From CAVQSS01 sp963746605 (GTDB lineage: Bacteria; Desulfobacterota; RBG-13-43-22), in contig CAVVCH010000016.1 of the NCBI GenBank assembly GCA_963746605.1, forward strand, positions 62,001-126,000: a stretch of DNA of 64,000 nucleotides. Reading direction: 5' to 3'. Shown here piece after piece: positions 1-9,459 of this stretch. The position numbers were made by a program, and so were the translations under genes. Under the pieces are notes generated by a model, which was not told where the DNA came from, did no database searches, and saw nothing but the letters and a program-made list of their open reading frames with translations. Each line of letters opens with the position of its first letter. Within the stretch, counting starts at the first letter, position 1.

Positions 1-258
1 GTGATCCTGTTCGTCGGGGATTATCCGTTCAAAAACATCGACCCGACGCAGTGCTTCCACTTTCAGACCGGTCTCTTCCTCCGACCTCCCGGCAAACAGC
101 CCGGACCAGGGTTTCCCCCAGTTGGACCACTCCGCCGGGGATGCTCCAATTTCCCCGGTCGGGGTCTTTTCCCCGGCGGACTAATAAAACCCGATCCTCT
201 CGAAGACAATGGCCCCGACCCCGATGAAGGGCCGTTCGGGGTAACGTCGGTCATCCAT
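1..258 (-). pseudogene. NUDIX hydrolase, partial and frameshifted
   Basis: The minus strand from an ATG at 258 reads MDDRRYPERPFIGVGAIVFE and then needs a frame correction near 193-200 to continue as VLLVRRGKDPDRGNWSIPGG. A second correction near 80-83 (one extra G) restores REVEEETGL. Together these rebuild the NUDIX box (G-x5-E-x7-REVxEExGL), so the product was an ADP-ribose/nucleoside-diphosphate pyrophosphohydrolase-type enzyme. The 3' part lies outside the window. A GAGG precedes the ATG by a plausible distance. The two indels are either consensus errors or real inactivation; the intact reading of conserved residues on both sides favours recent or artefactual damage. Confidence 0.7.
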
Positions 259-312
259 ACTACGACCTCAGCCAAAAGACTATTCAGATTAATTATATGT
301 CGGCAGCTACCT

Positions 313-987
313 TTATGGCCGGCATAGACGGCAGGGGCTGAAGCCTCGGAAATAGGCGTCTTTCTTGTGTTTAAAAAGAATCAGGTTCCGGACCGCTATT
401 TTTAGGCCGTCGACGCAATCCATTCGATGGAATTTCCTGGTTGCCCCCTGACCGCGGTATCCTGAATCGGACTCCTCCAAGGCTTTGCTCCAGATACCGC
501 GCCGGTCGTCCATGGCTTCCCGCTGCCATTTCAACAGTTCTTCGAACTTCTCCGTGTTCGGCGCCTGGTAGAGCACGTGGGCCAGGCCTTTTTTAACCAT
601 CTCCCCGTTAACCCACAGGCCATCTTTCAGGTAAACGCGGGCCAGCAGCCGCTGATAGCGATCCAGCCGTTCCGCTTCATATTCCAGGCGAACCTCCTGG
701 CCTCGAACCAGTTGGCGATTGAAACGATGGGCCTCTTCGGCCAGGTATTCGCCTTTCCCCGGCCCTCCCCTTTCCGGCGAATCGATGCCCAGGTAGCGGA
801 CCCGCCGGCCGTTTTCCAGCGTAATGGAATCCCCATCCTCCACGCTGGCCACCTTCTGCCACTCCGCTGGCGATTCCGCCCAAAGCGGGACGGGCAAAAC
901 CAAAAAAACGGAGATAAGGGAAAGGAAAAGAAAAGGGCGGAACAGGGCAATCGGATGGTTACCGGAAAAATTTGGGGCAAAAGTCAT
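313..987 (-). CDS. Secreted thermonuclease-like (SNase) protein
   Basis: This encodes about 225 residues: a signal peptide (hydrophobic run ending LWA before ESPAEW), then a staphylococcal-nuclease fold. Visible SNase hallmarks are the DGDSI strand, RYLGIDSPE (metal/Arg loop) and the ERLDRYQRLLARV segment carrying the catalytic Glu/Arg region. The product should be an exported Ca-dependent phosphodiesterase acting on DNA/RNA. The C-terminal tail has an H-x3-C and a C-x2-C (FSPCRLCRP) that resembles a small metal-binding extension. An upstream TTG at 1011 overlaps the stop of the decarboxylase gene; I prefer the ATG at 987, but neither start has a clear Shine-Dalgarno, so the start is uncertain. 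Confidence 0.85.
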   Translation of the reverse strand: MTFAPNFSGNHPIALFRPFLFLSLISVFLVLPVPLWAESPAEWQKVASVEDGDSITLENGRRVRYLGIDSPERGGPGKGEYLAEEAHRFNRQLVRGQEVRLEYEAERLDRYQRLLARVYLKDGLWVNGEMVKKGLAHVLYQAPNTEKFEELLKWQREAMDDRRGIWSKALEESDSGYRGQGATRKFHRMDCVDGLKIAVRNLILFKHKKDAYFRGFSPCRLCRP

Positions 988-1007
988 GGAGCTTACAAGG
1001 CGGATGC

Positions 1008-1949
1008 TCAATTGTTTTTTTGCAGCGCGTGGCGAAAGTATTCGATGGTCAGGACCAGGCCCTCCTCCAGCGTCACTTCCGGGAACCAGCCCAATCGCTC
1101 CTGAGCCAAAGAAATATCCGGCTTCCGTTGGATAGGATCGTCCTGGGGCAGGGGGTTAAAAATAATCGGAGAAGATGAACCGGTCATGGCCTTCACTTTT
1201 TCGGCCAGGGACAGGATGGTGAATTCTCGAGGGTTCCCCAGGTTGACCGGGCCGGTAAAGACTTCCTGTTCCATCATACCCTTCAGCCCCCGCACCATAT
1301 CCGAGATATAACAAAAAGAACGGGTCTGCTGCCCTTTGCCGTAGACCGTCAACGGTTCCCCGCGCAGGGCCTGAATGATCAAATTGCTGACCACCCGGCC
1401 GTCGTCCAGAGCCATCTTCGGGCCATAGGTGTTAAAAATTCGCACCACCCGGATATCCACCCGGTGCTGCCGGTGATAATCCATCATCAGGGTTTCGGCC
1501 ACCCGCTTCCCTTCATCGTAACAGGCCCGGGGTCCGATGCAATTCACACTGCCCCGGTAGGTCTCGTCCTGGGGGTGCACCGCCGGGTCTCCGTACACTT
1601 CCGAAGTGGAGGCTTGCAGGATCCGGGCCTTGACTCGCTTGGCCAACCCGAGCATGTTCAGGGTGCCCATCACATTGGTCTTGACGGTTTTTACCGGATT
1701 GAATTGATAGTGGATGGGCGATGCCGGGCAGGCCAGATTATAAATTTGATCCACCTCCAGGACGATGGGGTTGATGATATCGTGCCGCAGCAATTCAAAA
1801 TGAGGGTTTTTCCTAAGATGAAGGATATTCGTCTTTGTTCCGGTATAATAATTGTCCAGGCAGATTACGTCATTTCCTTCTTCAAGCAACACTTCGCAGA
1901 GGTGACTCCCGATAAAGCCGGCACCCCCGGTAACCAGAATTTTCTTCAT
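1008..1949 (-). CDS. UDP-glucuronate decarboxylase (UXS-type SDR)
   Basis: A 313-residue extended short-chain dehydrogenase. The N-terminus MKKILVTGGAGFIGSH is a Rossmann GxxGxxG; LQASTSEVYGDP carries the catalytic Ser/Thr, and ACYDEGKRVAE the YxxxK pair. The RIFNTYGPKM and GQQTRSFCYISD strings are typical of UXS enzymes, which turn UDP-glucuronate into UDP-xylose for surface polysaccharide. The length matches bacterial UXS. The start at 1949 is chosen because the Rossmann strand begins there and a GGGGGATGG run precedes it; a longer in-frame extension to 2036 has no homology-like content. Its stop abuts the nuclease gene. Confidence 0.9.
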   Translation of the reverse strand: MKKILVTGGAGFIGSHLCEVLLEEGNDVICLDNYYTGTKTNILHLRKNPHFELLRHDIINPIVLEVDQIYNLACPASPIHYQFNPVKTVKTNVMGTLNMLGLAKRVKARILQASTSEVYGDPAVHPQDETYRGSVNCIGPRACYDEGKRVAETLMMDYHRQHRVDIRVVRIFNTYGPKMALDDGRVVSNLIIQALRGEPLTVYGKGQQTRSFCYISDMVRGLKGMMEQEVFTGPVNLGNPREFTILSLAEKVKAMTGSSSPIIFNPLPQDDPIQRKPDISLAQERLGWFPEVTLEEGLVLTIEYFRHALQKNN

Positions 1950-2146
1950 GCCATCCCCCCTAGCCCAATAATGATGAATGATGATAGCAGTATTGGCATG
2001 AGCCAACGGATTTGTCAAGGCCGTCAAGCATCCCAACCCCTTGAAAGAAATAAAATTAATCCTTTACCCCTATCCAAAGATATGTTACTGTCGCCAGGAA
2101 ACCTGAATAGACCGATCTTTAGCAGGAAACCCTAAGGAGGACCATT

Positions 2147-2488
2147 TTGGCTGATAAAATACTCTACCCGGAAATGATCGAACGACTGCCGGAAATCGAT
2201 ATCCCTCTCCCTGGGGTCCGGGGTAAACTCTTTCAGGGGGAGGCCATGCAGGCCGTGTTCTTTTCCGTGGAGACCACCGGTGAAATTCCACCCCATCAGC
2301 ACCAGGCCCAATGGGGAGTGGTACTGGAAGGTGAGATGCTGATGACCGTGGGGGAGGTTACCCACAAGTACGGAAGAGGGGATTCCTATTTCATCCCCGC
2401 CGGGGTCACCCACTCCATTAAAATCCTTTCCCCCCTGAAGGCCCTGGACTTGTTTGATGAGCCGGCCCGGTACCGGCCCAAAATTTAA
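2147..2488 (+). CDS. Small cupin-domain protein
   Basis: This is a 113-residue single-domain cupin. PPHQHQAQWGVVLEGEM is cupin motif 1 (two His and a later Glu) and GDSYFIPAGVTHSIK is motif 2 (final His), so a metal-binding beta-barrel is expected; the substrate is unknown. The start is TTG: a perfect AAGGAGG lies at 2134-2140, six bases upstream, and there is no competing ATG. It is followed 15 bases later by the aminotransferase gene on the same strand, so the two are probably co-transcribed. Confidence 0.85.
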   Translation: MADKILYPEMIERLPEIDIPLPGVRGKLFQGEAMQAVFFSVETTGEIPPHQHQAQWGVVLEGEMLMTVGEVTHKYGRGDSYFIPAGVTHSIKILSPLKALDLFDEPARYRPKI

Positions 2489-2503
2489 GGTAGGAGAACC
2501 CCG

Positions 2504-3685
2504 ATGGCTATAGCTCAAAAGATCAAGAATTCCATGGAGCAGTCCTCCTGGATCCGAAAGATGTTTGAACAGGGGGCTTTGCTCAAAGCCCAGTACGGAG
2601 CCGATCAGGTTTGTGATTTCAGCCTGGGCAACCCGAACCTGGAACCGCCGCCGGTGGTCCATCAGGCTCTTTTAAAGATCCTTCAGGACTCCCCGGCCGC
2701 CCTTCATGCCTATATGCCCAACGCCGGGCACGGGGAAACCCGCGCGGCCGTGGCCGATTTCCTTTCCCGGGAGCATGGATTGCCCTTCACCTTTAAAGAC
2801 ATCATCATGACCTGCGGCGCCGCCGGGGCCATCAACGCCGTTTTAAAAGCCCTGATCAACCCGGGAGACGAAGTCATTATCTTAGCCCCCTATTTTGTCG
2901 AATACCTTTTCTATGTGGATAATTTTCAGGGCCAGCCCAAAATCGTTTCCACCAGACCCGATTTTCTGCCCGATCTTAAAGCGATCCAGGAGGCCATTAC
3001 CCCCCGAACCAAGGCGATCCTGATCAACTCCCCCAATAACCCTACCGGGCGCGTTTATGACCAAAAGATTATCCGCGGCCTGGGAGATCTGCTAACGGAT
3101 TATTCCCGAAAGGGGCAGGTGATCTACCTGGTGGCCGATGAACCCTACCGAAAAATCGTCTATGACGGCGTCCAGGTGCCGAGCGCCTTCCAGGCCTACA
3201 ACGAAAGCATCGTGGTCACCTCTTATTCCAAAGATCTTTCCCTGCCCGGAGAACGGATCGGCTTTCTGGCCGTACATCCCCAAGCCCCTGATCGGGACGA
3301 ACTGATCGATGCCATGACCCTCACCAACCGCATCCTGGGTTTTGTCAACGCCCCCGCTCTGATGCAAAGGGCGTTGGTCGGCCTACAGGGACAAACCGTG
3401 GACATCAGCCTGTATCAAAGAAAACGCGACCTTTTCTGTGACGGCCTCTCCCAGGCCGGCTATCAGTTCGATCGACCGGAGGGGGCCTTTTATCTTTTCC
3501 CCCGCTCCCCCATTCCCGATGAAGTGGCCTTCGTCCAAGCCTTGCAGGAAGAACGGATCCTAACCGTCCCCGGGAGAGGTTTTGGAGCACCCGGCTATTT
3601 TCGGATCGCCTACTGCGTGGCCGATGAGGTGATTGAACGTTCCCTGGCGGGCTTCGATAGGGTCATGAAAAAATTCGCCCATTAA
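2504..3685 (+). CDS. PLP-dependent class I/II aminotransferase
   Basis: A 393-residue fold-type I aminotransferase. INSPNNPTGRVY holds the Asn/Pro substrate loop, VADEPYRKIVYDG the Asp/Tyr that contact PLP, and SYSKDLSLPGERIG the Schiff-base lysine (about Lys243). FRIAYC near the C-terminus is the carboxylate-binding Arg region. It belongs to the aspartate/aromatic/alanine aminotransferase group; the amino donor cannot be told from sequence alone. A GGAG-type site (TAGGAG) precedes the ATG. It sits between the cupin and mnmA on the same strand. Confidence 0.9.
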   Translation: MAIAQKIKNSMEQSSWIRKMFEQGALLKAQYGADQVCDFSLGNPNLEPPPVVHQALLKILQDSPAALHAYMPNAGHGETRAAVADFLSREHGLPFTFKDIIMTCGAAGAINAVLKALINPGDEVIILAPYFVEYLFYVDNFQGQPKIVSTRPDFLPDLKAIQEAITPRTKAILINSPNNPTGRVYDQKIIRGLGDLLTDYSRKGQVIYLVADEPYRKIVYDGVQVPSAFQAYNESIVVTSYSKDLSLPGERIGFLAVHPQAPDRDELIDAMTLTNRILGFVNAPALMQRALVGLQGQTVDISLYQRKRDLFCDGLSQAGYQFDRPEGAFYLFPRSPIPDEVAFVQALQEERILTVPGRGFGAPGYFRIAYCVADEVIERSLAGFDRVMKKFAH

Positions 3686-3707
3686 ATTCCCCTCATCCGT
3701 TGGTTCC

Positions 3708-4759
3708 ATGAAAAGTGTGGCCATCGCTCTGAGCGGCGGGGTGGACAGCGCCACGGCCGCCTGGCTGCTGCGGGAACAGGGTTTTGAAGTTCTCGGCCTC
3801 CATGCCGACCTGGGATTGACCAAACCCGCCCAGGCCGACCTCCTTCGGGAACTGGCCGCCTTTCTTCATATCCGTCTGGAAATCGTTCCCTTGCAAGAGG
3901 CCTTCCGCGAGCAGGTCCAGGATTACCTGGTCGCGGAATACCGCCAGGCCCGGACCCCCAACCCCTGCGTCCTTTGCAACCGGACCATCAAATTCGAGCG
4001 CCTCTTCCGCAGAGGGCGAGAATTGGGGGCCGACCAATTCGCTACCGGCCACTATGCCCGAACCCTTCCCTGCCCTTGGGGAGAAGGTTTGACGATCGGA
4101 CGGGGCGCGGACCCCGTTAAAGATCAATCTTATTTTCTGCACCGGCTGTCCCGGGAAGTTCTCCCGCGGCTTCTTTTTCCCTTAGGCGATCGGACTAAAG
4201 TCGATGTTCGGACCTTAGCCCGGGAAATAGGGCTCCCGGTTTTCCAGCAGGAAGAAAGTCAGGATGCGTGTTTCCTCCCGCCGGGTGGCTACCGGGAATT
4301 TATGCTCCGGGAAGTGGGAGAAACGTTGACATCGCAGGGGAAATATGGTCGACCTTCAGGGACGCACGGTGGGGGAACATCAGGGGTTGTTCGCTTACAC
4401 CATCGGCCAGCGTCGGGGCCTGGGGCTACCGGGGAAAGAACCCTATTATGTGGTCCGGATGGACCCTCAAAAAAATGAGCTGGTTATCGGAACTAAAAGG
4501 GCACCTGGAACAAGAAGGCTGCCGGGTTGGAAAGGTCCACTGGCTCTGCCGCCCCACGGAAATCGACGGGTTAAGGGTCCAGGTCCAACTCCGTTCTCGC
4601 CACCGTCCGGCGTCAGCCGCCCTATCCCGGCAATCGGATCAAAGCCTCCGGGTTCGCTTCGACCATCCGCAGAAGGCCGTCACCCCAGGCCAGGCGGCTG
4701 TTTTCTATTGGGACGGTCTGGTGCTGGGCGGCGGCTGGATAGAACCTGACCCTGGGTAA
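3708..4759 (+). CDS. mnmA: tRNA 2-thiouridylase MnmA, two frameshifts
   Basis: MnmA inserts sulfur at U34 of Lys/Glu/Gln tRNAs. The N-terminus has the PP-loop ALSGGVDSA; TPNPCVLCNRTIKF carries the first catalytic Cys and ESQDACFLPP the second. The reading then moves one frame near 4340 (extra A), giving MVDLQGRTVGEHQG and YTIGQRRGLGL, and again near 4490, giving HLEQEGCRVGKVHWL up to FYWDGLVLGGGWIE. The repaired protein is about 350 residues, normal for the family. Because MnmA is widely conserved and all motifs remain, the two +1 shifts look like consensus errors, although real decay is possible. Confidence 0.85.
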
Positions 4760-4768
4760 AGAGAAAAA

Positions 4769-6076
4769 ATGAAAAGAGTCGCCATCCACACGTTAGGCTG
4801 TAAAGTCAACCGGTTTGAATCCGAGGCCCTGATTCAGGCCTTTCAGGAACAGGGCTGGCATCCGGTAGTTTTCCAGGAAGGCGCCGACCTCTATATCGTC
4901 AATACCTGCGCCGTGACCGCCGAGGCCCAGCGCCAGTCGGCCCAGGTCGTCCGCAGCATCGTGCGCCGTTCGCCGGAGGCCCTGATCGTCGCCGCCGGCT
5001 GTGCCGTTCAGCTCTTTCCGGATTATTTCAGCCGAATATCCGGTCTGGACTACCTCTACGGGACGGGCAATAAATCGGAGATCCCTGGCATCGAAGATTT
5101 TTCTCAAAAACCCGGTTCTCCCCGAATTAGGATTCAAGCGCTTTATCCCCCCAACCCGCTATCTCTCGAATGTCCCCATCCGTCGCTTCGGACCCGGGCC
5201 CTTCTTCGCATCCAGGAAGGCTGCGACGCCCAGTGCAGTTATTGTATCGTCCCCCAGGCCCGTGGGCCTTCCCGCAGCCTGCCGCCCGAACGGGTCAAGG
5301 AAGGCCTGTTCCGTCTTGAAGCGGCAGGAATCCGGGAGATTATCCTGACCGGCATCCATTTGGGTCAATACGGACGGGACCTTCACCCCCCCCGGAGCTT
5401 AACCGAATTACTGGCCGAGATCCTGAAAGATCCCGGCCGGCCTTTTCTGCGCTTAAGTTCCCTGGAGATGCATGAGATAACGCCGGACCTGATCTCGCTG
5501 TTCAAAAAGGAACCACGGTTGTGTCCGCACCTGCATATCCCGCTGCAAAGCGGCGACGACCGTATTCTGACTCAAATGAACCGACCCTACTCGACGGCTG
5601 AATACGCAGACCTCCTTCACCGACTCCGCTCCGAACTTCCTTTAGCGTCTTTGGGGGCGGACGTCATCGTGGGTTTTCCCGGGGAAGATGAAAGCGCCTT
5701 TCAACGAACCCATGATTTTATCGCCTCCCTGCCTTTGGCCTATCTCCACGTCTTCCCTTATTCTCCTCGGCCCGGCACACCGGCCGCCCTTTTTAGCGGA
5801 CAGGTCTCGGCCGGGGAAAAGAAAGAGCGGGCCCGCCGCCTTCGAGCCCTGGATCAGGAGAAGCGGTCTGATTTTTTCCAGCGGTGTGCCGGACAAGCCT
5901 TTTCGGCTTTGGTACTCCGCTCAACCGGCCCGGATGGTTGGTGCGAAGGATTGACCGGCAATTATCTGCCCGTTCGGTTCCAGGGCCTTTTTCAGAAGAA
6001 TACCCGTCTCAAGGTCAGAATCAGCGGACGGGATGGAAAAGGAATACTGGCTGAGCCATTGGATGAATGGATTTGA
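4769..6076 (+). CDS. mtaB: tRNA t6A37 methylthiotransferase MtaB
   Basis: A 435-residue radical-SAM methylthiotransferase that converts t6A37 to ms2t6A37 in ANN-decoding tRNAs. The UPF0004 domain begins at HTLGCKVNRFES (Cys11), with Cys47 in NTCAVT and Cys78 in AAGCAV for one 4Fe-4S cluster. CDAQCSYCIVPQARG (Cys152/156/159) is the SAM cluster. A C-terminal TRAM-like domain follows (roughly 370-435). CKVNRFES rather than CQMN separates MtaB from MiaB and RimO. It starts 10 bases after mnmA, so the two tRNA modification genes likely share a transcript. tsaD and tsaE, which make its t6A substrate, are elsewhere in the window. Confidence 0.93.
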   Translation: MKRVAIHTLGCKVNRFESEALIQAFQEQGWHPVVFQEGADLYIVNTCAVTAEAQRQSAQVVRSIVRRSPEALIVAAGCAVQLFPDYFSRISGLDYLYGTGNKSEIPGIEDFSQKPGSPRIRIQALYPPNPLSLECPHPSLRTRALLRIQEGCDAQCSYCIVPQARGPSRSLPPERVKEGLFRLEAAGIREIILTGIHLGQYGRDLHPPRSLTELLAEILKDPGRPFLRLSSLEMHEITPDLISLFKKEPRLCPHLHIPLQSGDDRILTQMNRPYSTAEYADLLHRLRSELPLASLGADVIVGFPGEDESAFQRTHDFIASLPLAYLHVFPYSPRPGTPAALFSGQVSAGEKKERARRLRALDQEKRSDFFQRCAGQAFSALVLRSTGPDGWCEGLTGNYLPVRFQGLFQKNTRLKVRISGRDGKGILAEPLDEWI

Positions 6077-6167
6077 TAGTCCGAGCGGTTTTATGGTATT
6101 AATATAGAACATGGACAGCATACTGGTTAAACGACGGTACTGGATACCAACCGAACTCCGGTCTTTC

Positions 6168-6240
6168 GAGGGGCGGGGTTCATCCCCGCCCCTCAGCAGA
6201 GTCACTAGGTTTTTCGGCGGGGATGCAACCCCGCCCCTAC
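6168..6240. repeat. G/C-rich inverted repeat (copy 1)
   Basis: The left arm starts GAGGGGCGGGGTTCATCCCC and the right arm ends GGGGATGCAACCCCGCCCC, each itself palindromic and facing each other across a short spacer. It sits just upstream of the CBS-ACT gene. Similar elements occur at 28465-28582 and 39811-39918, which share the outer GTAGGGG and CCCCTAC ends. It can fold into strong hairpins in either RNA strand. Confidence 0.7.
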
Positions 6241-6278
6241 GAAAAAACAAGGAATTATTCGGAAAGAGGAGCCGACCT

Positions 6279-6917
6279 ATGAAAGTCAAAGATAGAATGA
6301 CCACCGACGTCACCACCCTGACCCCGGATACCACCATGCTTCGAGCCATGACCATGGTTCAGCAGAAGGGGATCCGCCATTTGCCGGTCATCCAAGGGAA
6401 ACAGGTGGTAGGCATGGTTACCGAAAGGGATATCCGACGGGTAAGCGCTTCCGATTCCTCCACCCTGTCGGTCTATGAACTGAACTACCTGCTGGACAAG
6501 ATTAAGGTCTCCCAGTTTATGACCAAGAAGGTCTTTACCGTGGATCCTGACGAACCCATCGAAGTGGCGGCCAAGCAGATCTACGACCACAAGATCGGTT
6601 CCCTGCCGGTGGTAAAAAACGGCGAACTGGTGGGCTTGATCACCAGTTCGGATATTTTGGAGACTTTCATCGAGGTCCTGGGCATCAACGAGCCCAGTGT
6701 CCGCATCGAACTGGAACTGGAGAACCGCACTGGTTCCCTGGCCGACGCGGCCAAGATCCTTAAGGACCTGGGACTCTATCTGGTCAGTGCGGTCACCCTG
6801 CCCAAGACCGAAGGTTTAACCCGGTCCACGGTCTTCCGCGTTCAGCCCACGGATTTGAAAAAATTAAAGGAGCAACTCAGGGCCGCCGGTCCCCCCATCG
6901 TGGCCGTCCACGACTAA
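6279..6917 (+). CDS. CBS-CBS-ACT protein, AcuB-like
   Basis: A 212-residue protein. CBS domain 1 covers about 1-55 (MKVKDRMTTDVTTLTPDTTM, GIRHLPVIQG), CBS 2 about 80-130 (VSQFMTKKVFTVDPDEPIE, KIGSLPVVKNGELVGLIT), and an ACT domain about 140-212 (IELELENRTGSLADAAKILK). CBS pairs bind adenosine nucleotides and ACT domains bind small ligands such as amino acids, so a cytosolic allosteric sensor is likely; the partner is unknown. I start at the ATG at 6279, which has AGAGGAG upstream; an in-frame extension to 6111 runs through the G/C-rich repeat and is unlikely to be translated. Confidence 0.85.
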   Translation: MKVKDRMTTDVTTLTPDTTMLRAMTMVQQKGIRHLPVIQGKQVVGMVTERDIRRVSASDSSTLSVYELNYLLDKIKVSQFMTKKVFTVDPDEPIEVAAKQIYDHKIGSLPVVKNGELVGLITSSDILETFIEVLGINEPSVRIELELENRTGSLADAAKILKDLGLYLVSAVTLPKTEGLTRSTVFRVQPTDLKKLKEQLRAAGPPIVAVHD

Positions 6918-6976
6918 GTCGTACCCTTTATTTTTTGGGTCGTGTCTGAGGGGATCACTGCGAGCCATCCCGGGCT

Positions 6977-8049
6977 TTAATCGCCCCCGTCCTGGCAGAG
7001 ATCGTTCGTGCCCACGTAAGCCACGCCGTATTCCCTGTTTTTACCGCCCAAAAGGATTGGGATCTTATCGTCCACGATTTCAATTTTTCGCATTTCCGGG
7101 TGGTCGAAGACCTTGAGCCGGGTCCATTTCTTCCCATCGACCGTCCGATATAAGGCGGAAGTCCCTTGACCACTTTCCCAGCCTGAGTCGGCCAGGGCCA
7201 ATAAATACCGACCGCAGGCGGCCAAACTGGTAACCCCGTTCAGGTGAATATCGGCCAGGACTTCCTGCCGCTTCAACCCATCGTAACGGTAGATTCTGGC
7301 TGTGTTGGCGGCCTGGCGATCGTTGCTCCACCCGCCGGTCCCCAGATACAGATACCCCTTCCAGGAAAAGGCGCATTGATATTCAGCCCCCCTTCCAGGG
7401 AAGGGACAGGGTCATAACGGCGCCCATCGCCGGTCCTGAAGGCCGTGGCCTTCCCCCGGGAATAAGGGGTCCCCTGGTGCCCTAAAAGATAAAGCGACCC
7501 CTGGAAAACGACAGGAACCCAGGCCCAGTCATCCAGGGTGACGACTTCCTCGAACACTCTCCCATCCGAAGACCGCAACACCTTTATCCGCTTTTTGAAA
7601 CTACCGGTCACGTAGAGTTGACCTTGAAACACCTGCGCGAAAAAAATCCCCTCCACGGGCGGAATGGGCACCGGATCCCAGGCCCCGGTCTCCCGATTCC
7701 AGCGGCGAATTTCTGAGGGACTTTTTTCAACCAAGGCATAAAGGGCATTTCGGAAAACGATAAAATCCAGTACGGCCTCCGCCGGATCATCCGGATGAGG
7801 GAGGACCGTTCCTTTCACCCCCGAGCCCAATTGATCGAGTTTTGCGGAGTACACCGCGCCCGGACTGTGGGTCCCGGCGAAAAGGGCTCCTTCGTAATAC
7901 GTTCCGGATACAAACCGCGAGGCCGGTTTGTCCCTAGAAGTAATAGGCGTTCCATCCTGTTTCCCGGAACAAGCGAAAGATCCTGTTGAAAAAACAAAGA
8001 GGAGGACCAGGGAAGCCCTGAAAATGAAAGAACCAGAAAGTCGGCACAT
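6977..8049 (-). CDS. Beta-propeller-like lipoprotein, one frameshift
   Basis: Translation from ATG 8049 gives a signal sequence with a lipobox-like SFAC, then repeated strand patterns (DGRVFEEVVTLDDWAWVPVV, FQGSLYLLG) suggesting a WD/kelch-like propeller. At a run of six C at 7387-7392 the frame changes; on the other side the minus strand continues WKGYLYLGTGGWSNDR then LADIHLNGVTSLAA to the stop at 6977. Seven instead of six bases in that run would give one product of about 357 residues, so a homopolymer error is the simplest reading. I do not recognise a characterised family; an envelope-anchored, extracytoplasmic role is inferred from the lipobox only. Confidence 0.6.
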
Positions 8050-8132
8050 GGGATTATTGGGTTATGTATTTTGTCAAAGTCGTTTATAGTTAATCGGAGG
8101 GATTTCCTAAAAGTCCTCTTCCAACCTTTTTA

Positions 8133-8400
8133 TCAAGCGCCGCGTTTGCCGAAAGGAGAAAATAGTAGGGGAGATAAAATCAGTTGGATGCTGTAGCCGC
8201 TGGAAAGAAGCCCCTTAACTCCAGGATTCAGCTTTTTCAGGTTTTGGAAGGTTTCGCCGCCGCCCATGACCGGCATGATCAGGTCCAGAATCACCAGATC
8301 GATCTCCCCGCATTTTGAGAATAGAAATCCAGGGCCTCTCGGCCATTATGGGCTAAGAATACCGTATATGAAAATTTTGAACTTTCAAAGACATTATTGT
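8133..8400 (-). pseudogene. Response-regulator receiver remnant
   Basis: This 390-base gap (8050-8438) has no intact gene, but the minus strand encodes the C-terminal half of a receiver domain: VFLAHNGREALDFYSQN, then after a one-base slip GEIDLVILDLIMPVMGGGET and LLSSGYSIQL. The phospho-acceptor Asp is in VILDLIMP, and SSGYS is the conserved Ser/Tyr region seen in receivers attached to hybrid kinases. The N-terminal half and the kinase are missing and the reading ends at a TGA at 8133. It is a decayed relic rather than a working gene. Confidence 0.6.
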
Positions 8401-8405
8401 ATTTT
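8377..8405 (+). promoter_or_regulatory. Putative sigma70 promoter for methyltransferase gene
   Basis: TTGAAC at 8377 is followed after 17 bases by TATTTT at 8400, and the gene starts at 8439 with GAGGAG before the ATG. The spacing fits a housekeeping promoter. It is a motif match only. Confidence 0.4.
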
Positions 8406-8438
8406 ATTTGAGTTGTCAATTATGAGGAGAGGACCCCT

Positions 8439-9437
8439 ATGGAAACGATCGAATGGAATCCGGGAAAACTCTTGGAAGTTTCGGGAAGCTACTGGAAAGC
8501 CTGCACCCTGCACGCCGGTGTCAAACTCGGAATTTTTACCCTGATCGGGGACCAGCCCCGCACGGATCAGGAAATCGCTGAGGCCTTGGAGGGTGATCCC
8601 CGGGGAGTGACCATGCTGCTGAACGCCCTCTCCGCCATGGGCCTGTTGTCCAAGAAGGAAAACGCCTATGCCAACACGGACATCAGTAAGACCTTCCTGA
8701 AAAAGGATTCGCCGCAGTATCTCGGCTACATGATTATGCACCATCACCACCTGGTGGAGTCCTGGAGCAAGCTGGATCAGGGGGTTCTCAGCGGGAAGCC
8801 GACCCGGTCCCGGGCCGGCTTCAACGAAGCGGTGGTGCGGGAAAGTTTTTTGATGGGCATGTTCAATATGGCCATGAACCTGGCCCCCCGAATTGTCCCG
8901 GAGATAGACCTCTCCGGTCGAAAACACCTGCTGGACCTGGGGGGAGGCCCGGGAACCTATGCCATCCATTTCTGTCTGCAAAACCCCGGGTTGAGGGCCA
9001 CGGTCTATGACCTGCCCACCACCCGGTCTTTTGCCGAAAAGACCATCAACCGCTTCGGTCTGTCCGATCGCATTGATTTTCAGGAAGGCGATTATCTGGA
9101 GGGAACGATCCAGGGAACCTTTGACGTGGTCTGGCTGTCTCATATCCTGCATGGGGAAGGGCCGGAGGATTGTCAGCGGATGATCGGGAAAGCCGTCTCC
9201 ACCTTGACGCCCGGCGGTTTGATTCTGATCCACGAGTTTATTCTAAACGACGAAATGGACGGCCCGCCCTTCCCGGCCCTCTTTTCACTCAATATGCTGT
9301 TAGGCACGGAAAAAGGCCAGTCCTATTCGGACCGTCAGCTCCGGGAGATGCTGACCCGGGCCGGGGTCCGGGATATCCAACGGATCCCCGTTCAGACCCC
9401 GAATGATTCCGGAATCATTCAGGGAAGGGTCGAGTAA
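8439..9437 (+). CDS. SAM-dependent O-methyltransferase (winged-helix type)
   Basis: A 332-residue protein of the caffeate/acetylserotonin O-methyltransferase type. Residues about 10-90 form a winged-helix dimerisation domain (GIFTLIGDQPRTDQEIAEAL). The Rossmann domain follows, with the SAM loop LLDLGGGPGTYA, the acidic strand ATVYDLP and GDYLEG. WLSHILHGEG supplies the usual His-base region. The substrate cannot be inferred; a small hydroxylated metabolite is expected for the family. Gene start is supported by GAGGAGAGG upstream. It is followed on the same strand by the strictosidine-synthase-like gene 22 bases later. Confidence 0.85.
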   Translation: METIEWNPGKLLEVSGSYWKACTLHAGVKLGIFTLIGDQPRTDQEIAEALEGDPRGVTMLLNALSAMGLLSKKENAYANTDISKTFLKKDSPQYLGYMIMHHHHLVESWSKLDQGVLSGKPTRSRAGFNEAVVRESFLMGMFNMAMNLAPRIVPEIDLSGRKHLLDLGGGPGTYAIHFCLQNPGLRATVYDLPTTRSFAEKTINRFGLSDRIDFQEGDYLEGTIQGTFDVVWLSHILHGEGPEDCQRMIGKAVSTLTPGGLILIHEFILNDEMDGPPFPALFSLNMLLGTEKGQSYSDRQLREMLTRAGVRDIQRIPVQTPNDSGIIQGRVE

Positions 9438-9459
9438 CTTAGGATGAGCCGAGGAAAAA

